Assembly (NCBI RefSeq): GCF_018141445.1
Contig: NZ_CP058649.1
Span: 1,569,001-1,633,000, forward strand
Direction: 5' to 3'
DNA from: Vallitalea pronyensis
Lineage (GTDB): Bacteria > Bacillota > Clostridia > Lachnospirales > Vallitaleaceae
DNA length: 64,000 nt
In this document: positions 9,667 through 18,471 of the stretch, piece after piece
How the letters are laid out: every line of letters starts with the position of its first letter
Position numbering within the stretch: the stretch's first letter is position 1
The notes under the pieces: generated by a model
The model's database searches: none
What the model saw: the letters and a program-made list of their open reading frames with translations, nothing else
Told to the model about the DNA's origin: nothing
Translations under genes and position numbers: made by a program

Positions 9667-11007
9667 ATGAAGAAGAGTAGATTTAAGGTCTTATCGATCA
9701 TCGTGGTTGTATTCATGTTAGCAACAACATTAATGGGATGTTCAAAAGATACGACTGATTCTAATGACAATCAAAGTGGGGGTAACACGCCTAATGTGGA
9801 CAATAACAAACCCGTAACGGTTACAGCCATGATCATGCAGTCAAGATACACAGAAGGACTTAAAAACATGATTCAAAAACTTAAGGATGAGGAAAATATC
9901 ACTTTAGAGGCTCAGATCATTCCAGATGATCAATACGATAATTTAATGACGTTGAAATTAGCTACAGGAGAGGCACCAGACATCATTGATTATAATGTGC
10001 CTGCTATCTATGGTGTTGTTGATGCAGAAAAAAATCTAGAGGATTTAAGCAATGAACCATGGGTTGCCAAGCTAAAAAATGATAGTAATGTACGATTTAA
10101 TGATAAGATATATGCATTTCCATTTTCTGAATTAACAGGATTCCAAGGCATCATTTATAACACGGAAGTATTTGAAAAAAATAATATAGAAGTGCCAAAG
10201 ACGTGGGATGATGTATTAGCTGCATGTGAAATCTTAAAAGAAAAAGGTATTACACCATTTTTCTCACCAAAGGATTCATGGGTGCCTCAAATATGGATGA
10301 CAGCAGGTTATTCGAAAGCATTAGGGCAAGACAAAGTAGAAGAATTTGCAGAACAATTATTAACCAATCAGACCAAATTCACAGACCATCCAGAGCTGGC
10401 TCAAGTTATCGATACATACATCGAAGTGTTTGATAAAGGTTATGTGAACGAAGATTATCTATCTGCAAGTTTAGATAAAGGATTGGATCAATTAGCGAAG
10501 GGCGAAGTAGCTATGCTCTACGGCAGTAATGGTGTTGCCAACTCCATTGTTGAAGCTTTTCCAGATGCAAAAATTAACATGTGTAATCCCAAAATGCCTT
10601 ATCAAACAGAAGATTTAGTCAGTGTGGCTGCTTATTCTGTTGGTTTAGTGATTAACAAAAATGCAAAAGAAATGGACGCAGCGAAAAAGATCTTAGAACT
10701 ATGGTCCACACCCGCATATGAAAATCTTTATTTTGAAACAAAGCCAGGTTTCCCAGCATTTAAAGATGTAGATGGTGGAGAATTATATGCCTTTATGTTA
10801 GATATTCAAAGAGATTATATTGAAACAGGTAAAACAGTACCAGAGATGAATCAGCTCTTAACACCTATTCAACCATTATACAGATCCACTCTATGGGTAT
10901 ATTACTTAGATGCTCCTGGAAAAGGAATGAATGGTGCAGAGTTACTTGAAAAATTTCAAGCAGATGTTGAAAAGTTGATGAAAGAAAAACAAGCACCAGG
11001 TTTCTAA
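9667..11007 (+). CDS. ABC transporter extracellular solute-binding lipoprotein (carbohydrate type, family 1)
   Basis: 446 residues with a lipoprotein signal: basic MKKSRFK, a hydrophobic stretch, and a lipobox ending TTLMGC, so Cys25 or so would be lipidated. A Ser/Asn-rich linker follows, then a family-1 solute-binding fold with typical segments such as GEAPDIIDYN, YAFPFSELTGFQGIIYN and PKTWDDVLAACEILKEKG. AGAGGAGGTAGCGTT precedes the ATG. It delivers an oligosaccharide or sugar to the two permeases downstream. It is divergent from the YesM/YesN pair across about 190 bp, the usual layout for sensor-controlled sugar importers. No ATPase gene follows; a shared MsmX/MsmK-like ATPase elsewhere is expected from family precedent. 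The substrate cannot be read from sequence. Confidence 0.92.
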   Translation: MKKSRFKVLSIIVVVFMLATTLMGCSKDTTDSNDNQSGGNTPNVDNNKPVTVTAMIMQSRYTEGLKNMIQKLKDEENITLEAQIIPDDQYDNLMTLKLATGEAPDIIDYNVPAIYGVVDAEKNLEDLSNEPWVAKLKNDSNVRFNDKIYAFPFSELTGFQGIIYNTEVFEKNNIEVPKTWDDVLAACEILKEKGITPFFSPKDSWVPQIWMTAGYSKALGQDKVEEFAEQLLTNQTKFTDHPELAQVIDTYIEVFDKGYVNEDYLSASLDKGLDQLAKGEVAMLYGSNGVANSIVEAFPDAKINMCNPKMPYQTEDLVSVAAYSVGLVINKNAKEMDAAKKILELWSTPAYENLYFETKPGFPAFKDVDGGELYAFMLDIQRDYIETGKTVPEMNQLLTPIQPLYRSTLWVYYLDAPGKGMNGAELLEKFQADVEKLMKEKQAPGF

Positions 11008-11023
11008 GAATCCTTGAAATAGA

Positions 11024-11077
11024 TATGGTTTGTTCTCTTTATGGTGACGGGTTACCATAGAGAGGTACAAACCATTT
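11024..11077 (+). other. Intergenic stem-loop between binding-protein and permease genes
   Basis: ATGGTTTGT near 11025 pairs with ACAAACCAT ending near 11075, and CTCT with ATGGT pairs inward with ACCAT and AGAG. No T-run follows, so it is not a simple terminator. Such hairpins commonly stabilise the binding-protein mRNA and lower permease expression in ABC operons; that role is inferred here. Confidence 0.6.
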
Positions 11078-11107
11078 CAATGTCAGCAAAATGTGGAGGG
11101 AAATTTA

Positions 11108-11989
11108 ATGAAAAAAGATATTAGCAAGAGATTTTATCCAATGTGGCTTGTTTCACCAGCTGTTGTCATATATGCGTTGTTTTTTATCGTTCCAGTTATT
11201 TTATCACTATTTCTCTCATTTACAGACTGGAACTTACATCGGATTATGTCGCCCAGCTTTGTTGGGTTTAAAAATTTCATCATACTATTTAAAGACGGCA
11301 TCTTTGTTAAGGCCATATTCAACACACTCTTATTTGCATCTACAACAACTGTTTTAAAAACAGTTTTTGGATTACTTCTTGCTTTAGCACTGATTAAGAA
11401 ATTTAGAGGCAACAGTATTTTAAGGACCCTTTATTATCTACCATGTGTACTCAGTACAGTGGTTATCGGTGTTCTATTTACAGCAATATTGGATACGGAT
11501 GGTTTAATGAATAACCTTCTTGGAGCCATCGGATTAGAACAAGTGGCCACCAACTGGTTGGGCAGTTATGGTACGGCAATCACGTCGGTCATCTTAATTG
11601 AATCATGGATATGGGCTGGTTTTTGTATGTTTATTTTTATTTCTGGATTACAAGCCATTCCAAAAGATTATTATGAATGTGCGGATATTGAAGGTTGCAG
11701 CAAATTCCAGCAGTTCTTTAAAATAACCTTACCGTTGCTGGTGCCTTCTTTTACTGTGGTTATTACCCTGAATATATCCGGTGCACTGAAAGTTTTTGAC
11801 CTCATTTATGTCTTAACCAATGGAGGTCCTGGCTTTGATACACAAGTATTGAATACGTATACGTATCGAGCATTTGGATTAGGCTTACTTGGGGAATCAG
11901 CTGCATCTGCCATCATCTTATCCATCATCGTCGTTGCCATTTCATTTATTCTAAACTTAAAACTCAAGTCCAAGGAGGTTGAAATGTAA
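11108..11989 (+). CDS. ABC sugar transporter permease, MalF/UgpA family
   Basis: 293 residues with six predicted membrane helices. The BPD_transp_1 coupling motif lies in the C-terminal half (YECADIEGCSKFQQFFKITLPLL, an EAA loop variant). TGGAGGGAAATTTA precedes the ATG at 11108, which is preferred over an upstream in-frame start. Helix 1 (WLVSPAVVIYALFFIVPVIL) and the segment SLFLSFTDWNL are typical of the MalF/UgpA/LacF group. It forms the membrane channel with the permease encoded next, whose ATG overlaps this stop codon. The operon order of binding protein, permease, permease is standard for family CUT1 importers of oligosaccharides. Confidence 0.93.
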   Translation: MKKDISKRFYPMWLVSPAVVIYALFFIVPVILSLFLSFTDWNLHRIMSPSFVGFKNFIILFKDGIFVKAIFNTLLFASTTTVLKTVFGLLLALALIKKFRGNSILRTLYYLPCVLSTVVIGVLFTAILDTDGLMNNLLGAIGLEQVATNWLGSYGTAITSVILIESWIWAGFCMFIFISGLQAIPKDYYECADIEGCSKFQQFFKITLPLLVPSFTVVITLNISGALKVFDLIYVLTNGGPGFDTQVLNTYTYRAFGLGLLGESAASAIILSIIVVAISFILNLKLKSKEVEM

Positions 11990-12810
11990 TGAATAAAAAA
12001 TTAGTCAATAAAATCGTACTCATTGTCATCTTAGCGCTGGTATCTTTAGTCTATATTATTCCAATTTTATTGATGGTTTTAGGCTCTTTTAAGACCCAAG
12101 GAGAAGCACTGCTTTTTGATTTGAGTTTACCTAAGGAATGGTTGATTTCCAACTATGCATATGTTTTTAAAACAGGAAACATACTAAGAGGTTATATTAA
12201 CAGTATTATCACAACAGGGGGTGCCGTGATTATCACGTTAATCGTTGGTTCTTTTGCAGGGATTATCATTTCACGAAGGAAAGACTGGAAGGGTAATGCC
12301 CTCTATTATTTCTTTGTTTTCGGTCTGACCATGACCTTGCAAACGGTAACCACCTTTGCCTTGTTAAAAGTACTGAAATTATATGGGACGTATATCGGCG
12401 TTATTCTCATTTTTGTGGCAGTCAGGTTACCCTTTACCATTATGACATTTGCCAGTTTTGTAAAAGGGGTACCTAAGGAAATTGATGAAGCAGCTATTGT
12501 GGATGGTTGTGGACCCATTCGCTTAGTCATTCATATTTTACTACCAATTCTTAAACCGATTATGATTACAAACCTCATAATCACCACCATTAGTGTTTGG
12601 AATAACTTTATTATACCACTTTATTATTTTGGAACGTCAAGTAAGTGGACAGTACCGTTAACGGTTTATGGGTTCTTTGGTATGTACTCACGTAATTGGC
12701 ATTATGTCTTTGCGGCTCTTGTTCTAACGGTTATTCCCATTGTAACCTTATACCTATTACTGCAAAAGCATATTGTAGAAGGGATGACATCTGGAGCAGT
12801 TAAGGGTTAA
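11989..12810 (+). CDS. ABC sugar transporter permease, MalG/UgpE family
   Basis: 273 residues with six predicted membrane helices. The EAA-type cytoplasmic loop reads EIDEAAIVDGCGPIRLVIHI followed by LLPILKP, the MalG-group form. Its ATG starts at the last base of the preceding permease stop codon, so the two are translationally coupled. It completes the heterodimeric channel of the CUT1 importer. No coding sequence for an ATPase or a glycoside hydrolase follows; instead a terminator and a 1.1 kb repeat-rich non-coding block come next. Confidence 0.93.
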   Translation: MNKKLVNKIVLIVILALVSLVYIIPILLMVLGSFKTQGEALLFDLSLPKEWLISNYAYVFKTGNILRGYINSIITTGGAVIITLIVGSFAGIIISRRKDWKGNALYYFFVFGLTMTLQTVTTFALLKVLKLYGTYIGVILIFVAVRLPFTIMTFASFVKGVPKEIDEAAIVDGCGPIRLVIHILLPILKPIMITNLIITTISVWNNFIIPLYYFGTSSKWTVPLTVYGFFGMYSRNWHYVFAALVLTVIPIVTLYLLLQKHIVEGMTSGAVKG

Positions 12811-12850
12811 AGATAAGGTTAGATTAATCTATATTAATTGGTAGATTTAT

Positions 12851-12896
12851 GCTAGGTATTTTTCTTAGGTATGGAGAAAAATAGGTAGCATTTTCT
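12851..12896 (+). terminator. Terminator after the ABC importer operon
   Basis: The arm at 12851-12865 pairs with 12875-12889 at 13 of 15 positions, followed by ATTTTCT. It lies 40 bp after the last permease stop and ends the importer transcript before the palindrome block. Confidence 0.65.
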
Positions 12897-12957
12897 ATAC
12901 CAGTGGTTTTTATGGGGGAGGTTAGTTAGTATTATGGTATGTTATGTGCAAGACGCC

Positions 12958-13155
12958 GTAGGGGGTTAGGTATACCATTGTAGCTTCTGTTAAATAATGA
13001 AAGAAATACTAAGCTCATGACATGAAAAATTGCTAAAACTTAAGAACTCGCAAGCTCAGACACTTAAGTTTCTTAACGCAATTTATCATGCCATTCACTA
13101 AGTATTTCTATTTCATTTTTTAAATGAAGCTACAATGGTATACCTAACCCCCTAC
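12958..13155 (+). repeat. Long palindromic element, copy A (198 bp)
   Basis: The outer 30 bp (12958-12987) are an exact inverted match of 13126-13155. Inside, the arms stay alignable with a few mismatches and bulges (AATGAAA, GAAATACT, AATTGC blocks) down to a perfect stem AACTTAAG/CTTAAGTT around an 18-nt tip. The tip contains CTCGCAAGCTCAGAC. The segment 13033-13078 is identical to the reverse complement of 13372-13417 in copy B. No ORF of note lies inside. It could be a cruciform-forming DNA element, a structured RNA, or a palindromic non-autonomous transposon. I do not recognise the family. Confidence 0.9.
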
Positions 13156-13260
13156 TGGTGTCGTGAATTGAACGGGAGTTTAGGGCTAAGGGTTTAACTT
13201 GGGCTGTTCCACCCCCAACTGGTATCGTGAATCGACCAGGGTTTTAGTGCTAAGGGGTTA
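13146..13260 (+). repeat. Imperfect direct repeat pair between the two palindromes (period 64 bp)
   Basis: 13146-13196 and 13210-13260 align as direct repeats with the pattern ACCCCC-n-ACTGGT-n-TCGTGAAT, then GTTTAG or TTTTAG, then GCTAAGGG. The first repeat starts inside the right end of palindrome A. At about 13269-13278 a further TATACCCAACCC resembles the outer arm of copy A. The stretch thus looks built from decayed ends of related elements. Confidence 0.65.
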
Positions 13261-13293
13261 CTACCGCTATACCCAACCCTTGCTAATAGCCTA

Positions 13294-13493
13294 GTAGATA
13301 TAGGGTTAGATAGAAATGCGTGACTTTTAAAGAATGAAGAAGAAACGCTTAATGAATCCTTAGATAACGACCGTTAAGAAACTTAAGTGTCTGAGCTTGC
13401 GAGTTCTTAAGTTTTAGGTCGTTATCTAAGGATGAGTTTAGCATTTCTTTCATTCTTTAACAGGAACGCATTTCTATCTAACCCTATATCTAC
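13294..13493 (-). repeat. Long palindromic element, copy B (200 bp), inverted relative to copy A
   Basis: The outer 27 bp (13294-13320) are an exact inverted match of 13467-13493. An inner block ATCCTTAGATAACGACC near 13356-13372 matches its counterpart at 13416-13434, followed by the same AACTTAAG-type tip as copy A but in reverse orientation. Read on the minus strand, the half next to the tip aligns closely with copy A (CTGTTAAA, AATGAAAGAAAT, CTAA blocks). The outer arms of A and B differ in sequence, yet both are perfectly self-paired. From 13494 to the glnA promoter at 13778 I see nothing beyond AT-rich sequence. Confidence 0.9.
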
Positions 13494-13777
13494 GGAAACT
13501 CAATAAGTGCACCAAAAACCATATACCAAATTTTAAGCAAGCACGCTAAGCCTATTCCACCACAATAAATGCACAAAATATTTTCATCACCCATCAATCA
13601 CTAAAATTAAGCATGCATATTTATACATCCAAAGTAGTAAAAACACTTCGACACCCCATAAAATCAACAACTACAACCTTTCATAAAATTACAAAAAAGT
13701 GTGCCATTAAAGCTTGTCTAAGAGCCTATTCATTAAGTATGTAGACATTATTTTACATCACTCAAAACAGAAAAGTG

Positions 13778-13806
13778 TTGCCAGAATATTATTTTTATAC
13801 TATATT
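13778..13806 (+). promoter_or_regulatory. Likely vegetative promoter of glnA
   Basis: TTGCCA at 13778-13783 is separated by 17 bp from TATATT at 13801-13806, about 90 bp before the glnA start. No TnrA/GlnR-type operator or glutamine riboswitch consensus was recognised around it. Confidence 0.55.
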
Positions 13807-13895
13807 TATTAAAAGGATAAAATAGATTAAAGATAATTTAAGAGCAAAAAATAAAATAGAAAAAAGAGATAATTATGTGAAAAGGAGGCAATGCG

Positions 13896-15236
13896 ATGTT
13901 GGAAGCTACGAACAGCAAATATACCAAAGATGATATAATCCGAATCGTGAGTGAAGAAGATGTAAAATTTATACGTCTACAATTCGTCGACATACTTGGA
14001 ACCTTAAAAAATGTTGCTATTACAGATGAACAGCTTGAAAGGGCTCTAAATGATGAAATATTGATTGATGGTTCATCCATAGAAGGTTTTGCTCGAATGG
14101 AAGAATCGGATATGTATCTTAGACCTGACTTAGATACATTTGAGATATTTCCATGGCGCCCTCATCAAGGTAAGGTGGCTCGCATGATATGCGATATTTA
14201 CCATTTAGATGGTAAGCCTTTTCAAGGTGACCCTCGTTACGTGTTAAAAAAAGTGATTAGTGAAGCAGCAGACATGGGCTACAATTTTAACATGGGTCCA
14301 GAGTTTGAATTCTTTTTATTCCATATGGATGAAAACGGTGAGCCCACTACCATTACCCATGATAATGCAGGTTATTTTGATTTAGGACCCATTGATCTAG
14401 GGGAGAACGTAAGGCGTGATATTGTTCTCACACTTGAAGAAATGGGATTTGATATTCAAACATCTCACCATGAGGTAGCACCAGGACAACATGAAATTGA
14501 TTTTAAATACAGTGATGCATTAACCTCAGCAGATAACATTGTGACGTTTAAATTAGTGGTAAAGGTCATTGCACGAAAACATGGTTTGCATGCTACTTTT
14601 ATGCCGAAGCCTATAGAAGGTGTGAGTGGATCGGGTATGCATAGTAACCTGCTCATGTATGATCGTCAAGGCAATAATATTTTTTATGACCCTGATGACG
14701 AATTACAGTTATCAAAAGAGGCTTACTATTTTATTGGTGGCTTACTGAGGCATGCAAAAGCATTGACGGCAGTGACAAATCCAACGGTTAATTCTTATAA
14801 ACGATTGGTATCAGGGTTCGAAGCCCCAGTGCGTATTGGATGGTCAACCATCAATGCCAGTCCTTTCATTCGCGTACCAAGTGTGCGTAAAAAAGATCCT
14901 ATTATTGAACTTAGAAGTCCCGACCCATCCTGTAATCCTTACTTAGCTATAGCAGCTATGTTAAAGGCAGGACTTGATGGTATAAAACGTAAGATTGATC
15001 CGCCTAAGATGATGGAGAAGAAGGAATTAAAATCAGCTCTCCATACATTAGATGTTGAATCCGTTATACCTAGTAGCCTTAAGGAAGCGCTTATTGAACT
15101 ATCAAAAGATGAAGTCATAAAAGAAGCTTTGGGTGATGTATATCGTCGATATACGAAAGCAAAAAGTATGGAATGGGATGAATATATTTCAGTGGTTCAT
15201 CCTTGGGAAGTTAAAAAATACATTGCAAGATATTAG
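13896..15236 (+). CDS. glnA: Glutamine synthetase, type I
   Basis: 446 residues, the usual length of the Firmicute GSI-alpha form. It converts glutamate, ammonia and ATP to glutamine in the cytosol. The signatures are present: the N-terminal beta-grasp region (FVDILGTLKN, DGSSIEGF), the MGPEFEFFLF metal site, the HHEVAPGQHEID loop, the GSGMHSNL ATP/metal segment and the NPTVNSYKRL and RSPDPSCNPYLA glutamate-site segments. No adenylylation-type NLYDLPP motif is seen, in line with the alpha form. AAAAGGAGGCAATGCG precedes the ATG. It is followed by an ANTAR regulator and a second, type III, glutamine synthetase, making a compact nitrogen assimilation block. Confidence 0.97.
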   Translation: MLEATNSKYTKDDIIRIVSEEDVKFIRLQFVDILGTLKNVAITDEQLERALNDEILIDGSSIEGFARMEESDMYLRPDLDTFEIFPWRPHQGKVARMICDIYHLDGKPFQGDPRYVLKKVISEAADMGYNFNMGPEFEFFLFHMDENGEPTTITHDNAGYFDLGPIDLGENVRRDIVLTLEEMGFDIQTSHHEVAPGQHEIDFKYSDALTSADNIVTFKLVVKVIARKHGLHATFMPKPIEGVSGSGMHSNLLMYDRQGNNIFYDPDDELQLSKEAYYFIGGLLRHAKALTAVTNPTVNSYKRLVSGFEAPVRIGWSTINASPFIRVPSVRKKDPIIELRSPDPSCNPYLAIAAMLKAGLDGIKRKIDPPKMMEKKELKSALHTLDVESVIPSSLKEALIELSKDEVIKEALGDVYRRYTKAKSMEWDEYISVVHPWEVKKYIARY

Positions 15237-15272
15237 TCGTTAGCTTAAGAGTTAGATTAAAGGGTGTTGCTT

Positions 15273-15842
15273 ATGGGTGCGAGAATCGTCGTTGGGTCAT
15301 CAAAACAGAATATCGTGAAGCAGTTGTCACACTTTCTTAAGGAAAAGGGATATAATGTAATAGGTGAAACAACCGATGGTTATGATTTTTTGAGGAAAGT
15401 CCATGACATGTATCCTGATTTATGTATCTTGGATTTTAACATGAAAGGATTAAATGGTCATGAGGTCAGTGAAGTGATTATTTCAGATAATCTATGTCCT
15501 GTTATTACCATGGTGACATCTGCTGAACAGCATTATTTCTTGAATTTAAGTCAAGAGGCAGGTTTTACATTACTAGTCAAACCCCTTAATCGAATGGTTT
15601 TATTGAGTACCATTGATATCATGGTTAAAACGTCTCGAAATATTCAACATTTACAAAAAGAAGTGAAACATCTCAAGAAGAAGCAAGATAGTAAAACCAT
15701 CCTTGATCATGCCAAGCAGCTGTTGATGAAACAGTTGCATTTGACAGAAGGTGAAGCCCATAAACGCATATTGAGAGAAAGTATGAATAGAGGCTTTTCA
15801 AAAGAAATGATAGCAAAAGAGATTATCCAAAAATACAGCTGA
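15273..15842 (+). CDS. Response regulator with ANTAR RNA-binding output domain
   Basis: 189 residues. The receiver domain (1-120) has the phospho-acceptor Asp54 in DLCILDFNMKG and the KPLN lysine loop. A coiled coil follows (NIQHLQKEVKHLKKKQ), then a C-terminal ANTAR domain with KQLLMKQLHLTEGEAHKRI and SMNRGFSKEMIAKEII. ANTAR proteins bind paired hexaloop hairpins in nascent RNA and block terminators. A GTG nine bases upstream is possible, but AAAGGGTG fits the ATG at 15273 better. It follows glnA by 36 bp and precedes a leader at 15920-16004 with two matching hexaloop hairpins and a terminator, in front of glnN. Its cognate sensor kinase is not in the window. Confidence 0.93.
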   Translation: MGARIVVGSSKQNIVKQLSHFLKEKGYNVIGETTDGYDFLRKVHDMYPDLCILDFNMKGLNGHEVSEVIISDNLCPVITMVTSAEQHYFLNLSQEAGFTLLVKPLNRMVLLSTIDIMVKTSRNIQHLQKEVKHLKKKQDSKTILDHAKQLLMKQLHLTEGEAHKRILRESMNRGFSKEMIAKEIIQKYS

Positions 15843-15919
15843 AGGCAGAAGATTCTGAATGATAATGGTCTAGTATTTTTCACTTGCATAAGTGTAAAAT
15901 CTGTGGTATATTGTATAAT

Positions 15920-15978
15920 ATCATTTGGACAATGGCGTCCATGATAAGTATAAACTTTTAAAGAGCAATGGCGTTCTT
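15920..15978 (+). promoter_or_regulatory. ANTAR-target tandem hexaloop hairpins (antiterminator)
   Basis: Two hairpins carry the same six-base loop AATGGC, with A at position 1 and G at position 4 as ANTAR recognition requires. Hairpin P1 is GGAC-AATGGC-GTCC (15927-15940), with extra pairing of ATCAT and ATGAT outside. Hairpin P2 is AAGAGC-AATGGC-GTTCTT (15961-15978). The 3' arm of P2 overlaps the 5' arm of the terminator at 15971-15998, so the two folds exclude each other. Binding by the ANTAR regulator encoded just upstream should allow transcription of glnN. Confidence 0.88.
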
Positions 15979-16004
15979 AGGGAGTTCCCTTAGTACGCTT
16001 TTTT
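15971..16004 (+). terminator. ANTAR-controlled intrinsic terminator ahead of glnN
   Basis: The stem 15971-15982 pairs with 15987-15998 (GCGT, then CT, then AGGG arms with two mismatches, loop AGTT) and is followed by TTTTTT. It uses the bases that also form the 3' arm of the P2 hexaloop hairpin, the known ANTAR antitermination geometry. Confidence 0.85.
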
Positions 16005-16022
16005 ATTACCTAAATCATTTAT

Positions 16023-16125
16023 CACTTTGCACTGGTAAAGTATTGCGAGCATAAAGTGAGATACATATAAAGATAAGAGCGACGGGTTCGCATCTTCCAA
16101 TAAGGAAGGATAAAGTGCTATAAGA
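16023..16125 (+). promoter_or_regulatory. Structured leader segment between terminator and glnN
   Basis: Past the terminator the 5' UTR keeps folding: CACTTT (16023-16028) with AAAGTG (16053-16058), GCGA with TCGC around 16079-16091, and ATCTTCC with GGAAGGAT around 16092-16112. I do not recognise a riboswitch class; the glutamine riboswitch consensus was not found. A role in mRNA stability is possible. Confidence 0.35.
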
Positions 16126-16176
16126 TGAAAGTCAGATAAGTGCTATTAAGTATAATTGTTGAATAGGAGGATATGA

Positions 16177-18282
16177 ATGATGAAAAGTATTACAGAAATA
16201 TTTGGAAAGAATGTTTTTAGCGACTGTGTGATGAAAGAAAGATTACCAAAGGAAACGTATAAATCCTTAAAAAGGACAACAGAACTTGGTGAACCATTAA
16301 AAAAAGAAACGGCAGAAGTGATTGCTAATGCCATGAAAGATTGGGCCATTGAAAAGGGAGCAACACACTTTACCCATTGGTTCCAGCCTATGACAGGTAA
16401 AACAGCAGAAAAACATGATGCGTTTATTTCATTAACATCTGATGGAAGAGCAACCATGGAATTCTCCGGTAAAGAGTTAATTCAAGGTGAGCCAGATGCT
16501 TCTTCATTTCCAAATGGTGGTCTTAGAGCAACATTTGAAGCACGAGGCTATACAGCTTGGGACCCAACATCACCTGCATTTCTAAAAGAAGATTCAGCAG
16601 GGGTCACATTATGTATACCTACAGCTTTTTATTCTTATACAGGCGAAGCATTGGATAAGAAGACACCATTACTTCGTTCCATGGAAGCTATTTCAAAGCA
16701 AGCCTTAAGAGTTCTTCGTTTATTTGGAAATACGACTTCTCAAAAAGTGCTGACCACTGTTGGTGCAGAGCAGGAATATTTCCTAGTGGATAAGAAATAC
16801 TATCAGTCCCGTAAAGATTTAATCTTCACAGGTAGAACATTATTCGGAGCGTTACCACCTAAAGGTCAAGAATTAGATGATCACTACTTTGGTAGTATAA
16901 AAGAAAGAATTGCTAAATTTATGCGTGAGTTAGATGTAGAGTTATGGAAATTAGGTGTTTCAGCTAAGACAAAACATAATGAAGTTGCACCAGCACAGCA
17001 TGAGGTAGCACCCATCTTCTCTACAACGAATATTGCAACAGATCATAACCAATTAATGATGGAAGTTATACAGAAGATAGCCATGCGTCACGACTTAGTA
17101 TGTCTCCTTCACGAAAAGCCTTTTGCCGGTGTCAACGGTTCAGGAAAACATAATAACTGGTCAATCGCAACAGATGATGGTATTAACCTGCTTAACCCAG
17201 GTAAAACACCTCATGAAAATGCACAGTTTTTATTATTCTTAGCGGTGATCGTTGCAGCAGTTGATGAGTATGCACCATTACTACGTTTATCAGCAGCTAA
17301 TCCAGGTAACGACCATCGATTAGGAGCAAATGAAGCACCACCTGCCATTATATCTGTTTTCTTAGGTGACCAGTTAATGGACATATTTGAGCAAATTGAA
17401 GCTGGTGACTTAAACGGGTCGAAGGACGCAGGGGTAATTAAAGTAGGGGTATCCACCTTACCAACATTGCCAAAAGATGCAACGGATCGTAATAGAACAT
17501 CACCATTTGCTTTTACTGGTAACCGTTTTGAGTTCCGTATGTGTCCATCATCTGCATCCATTGCAGGACCAAACATTGTGCTGAATACCATCGTTGCTGA
17601 ATATTTGAACCGTGTTGCTGATGAGTTAGAAAAAGCAGATGATTTCCAAGAAGCACTTAAAAAAATACTTGCTCAATTAATCAAAGATCATAAAAAAGTA
17701 GTTTTCAATGGTGATGGTTACTCCGATGAGTGGGTACAAGAAGCGGCAAGGAGAGGCTTACCTAACTTAGCTTCTACAGTTGAGGCTTATGCTCATTTTG
17801 ACCGCCCTGAATCTGTTGAAGTATTTGAAAAACATGGTGTATTTACAGGTTGTGAGATTACGTCTCGTAAAGAGATTGTGTATGAAGAATATGCAAAAGT
17901 AATTAATATAGAAGGTTTGACCATGTCACAGATGGCAAAACAAGAAATTATGCCAGCATGTATTGAGTATATGACCAGCGTAGCAGAATCCATTAGTAAG
18001 GTAAAAGCTGTTTGCCCTACAGTCGATTTTTCTGTACAAGAAGAGATTGTATCCAATATCTCAAGATTATTATTTGATGTACGCGTGAAGGTTGCAGCTC
18101 TTGATCAAACCATTGAAGAAGCCAAAGAAATTGAGGATATTGAAGAACAAGCATTTGCTTATCGTCAAAAGGTCTTCTTCGCTATGGAAGCTCTTAGGAA
18201 GCCTTGTGATGAACTTGAAAGAATCGTGGCAAAAGATAAATGGCCATTCCCAACATACGACGAATTATTATTTAGAGTGTAA
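16177..18282 (+). CDS. glnN: Glutamine synthetase, type III
   Basis: 701 residues, the typical length of GSIII, which is far larger than GSI. It makes glutamine from glutamate and ammonia. Family segments seen are [18 protein letters not shown], the [10 protein letters not shown] metal site, [15 protein letters not shown], the [15 protein letters not shown]-site loop and the [18 protein letters not shown] glutamate-site region. AGGAGGATATGA precedes the ATG. It lies behind an ANTAR-type leader with paired AATGGC hexaloops, so it is probably made only when the regulator at 15273-15842 is phosphorylated, likely under nitrogen limitation. An intrinsic terminator follows 15 bp after the stop, so it is monocistronic when expressed. 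Confidence 0.97.
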   Translation: MMKSITEIFGKNVFSDCVMKERLPKETYKSLKRTTELGEPLKKETAEVIANAMKDWAIEKGATHFTHWFQPMTGKTAEKHDAFISLTSDGRATMEFSGKELIQGEPDASSFPNGGLRATFEARGYTAWDPTSPAFLKEDSAGVTLCIPTAFYSYTGEALDKKTPLLRSMEAISKQALRVLRLFGNTTSQKVLTTVGAEQEYFLVDKKYYQSRKDLIFTGRTLFGALPPKGQELDDHYFGSIKERIAKFMRELDVELWKLGVSAKTKHNEVAPAQHEVAPIFSTTNIATDHNQLMMEVIQKIAMRHDLVCLLHEKPFAGVNGSGKHNNWSIATDDGINLLNPGKTPHENAQFLLFLAVIVAAVDEYAPLLRLSAANPGNDHRLGANEAPPAIISVFLGDQLMDIFEQIEAGDLNGSKDAGVIKVGVSTLPTLPKDATDRNRTSPFAFTGNRFEFRMCPSSASIAGPNIVLNTIVAEYLNRVADELEKADDFQEALKKILAQLIKDHKKVVFNGDGYSDEWVQEAARRGLPNLASTVEAYAHFDRPESVEVFEKHGVFTGCEITSRKEIVYEEYAKVINIEGLTMSQMAKQEIMPACIEYMTSVAESISKVKAVCPTVDFSVQEEIVSNISRLLFDVRVKVAALDQTIEEAKEIEDIEEQAFAYRQKVFFAMEALRKPCDELERIVAKDKWPFPTYDELLFRV

Positions 18283-18296
18283 TATGATGAAAAGAG

Positions 18297-18329
18297 CCCT
18301 TCAATCATGATTGAAGGGTTTTGTTTTTT
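18297..18329 (+). terminator. Terminator after glnN
   Basis: CCCTTCAATCA (18297-18307) pairs with TGATTGAAGGG (18308-18318) as an almost perfect palindrome, followed by TTTTGTTTTTTG. Confidence 0.92.
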
Positions 18330-18471
18330 GTCATTTAAAAACCATGGGTATTGTATGATTTTAGAATGTATTTGTTTATCTTCATGAGTTCTGTTATAAT
18401 ATTTAGATATATTCAATTCGTTATGTTGACGTTGATAAGAAGATTTTAGAAAGGTCTTATGAGGTGAAAAG

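Noticed and set aside
12811..13895. CRISPR array or group of tRNA genes in the repeat-rich block
   Set aside because: The repeats are two large palindromes plus one direct repeat pair, without regular short repeats and spacers and without cloverleaf or CCA features.
15843..16176. Glutamine riboswitch ahead of glnN
   Set aside because: The consensus core was not found, while the paired AATGGC hexaloops and overlapping terminator fit ANTAR control fully.
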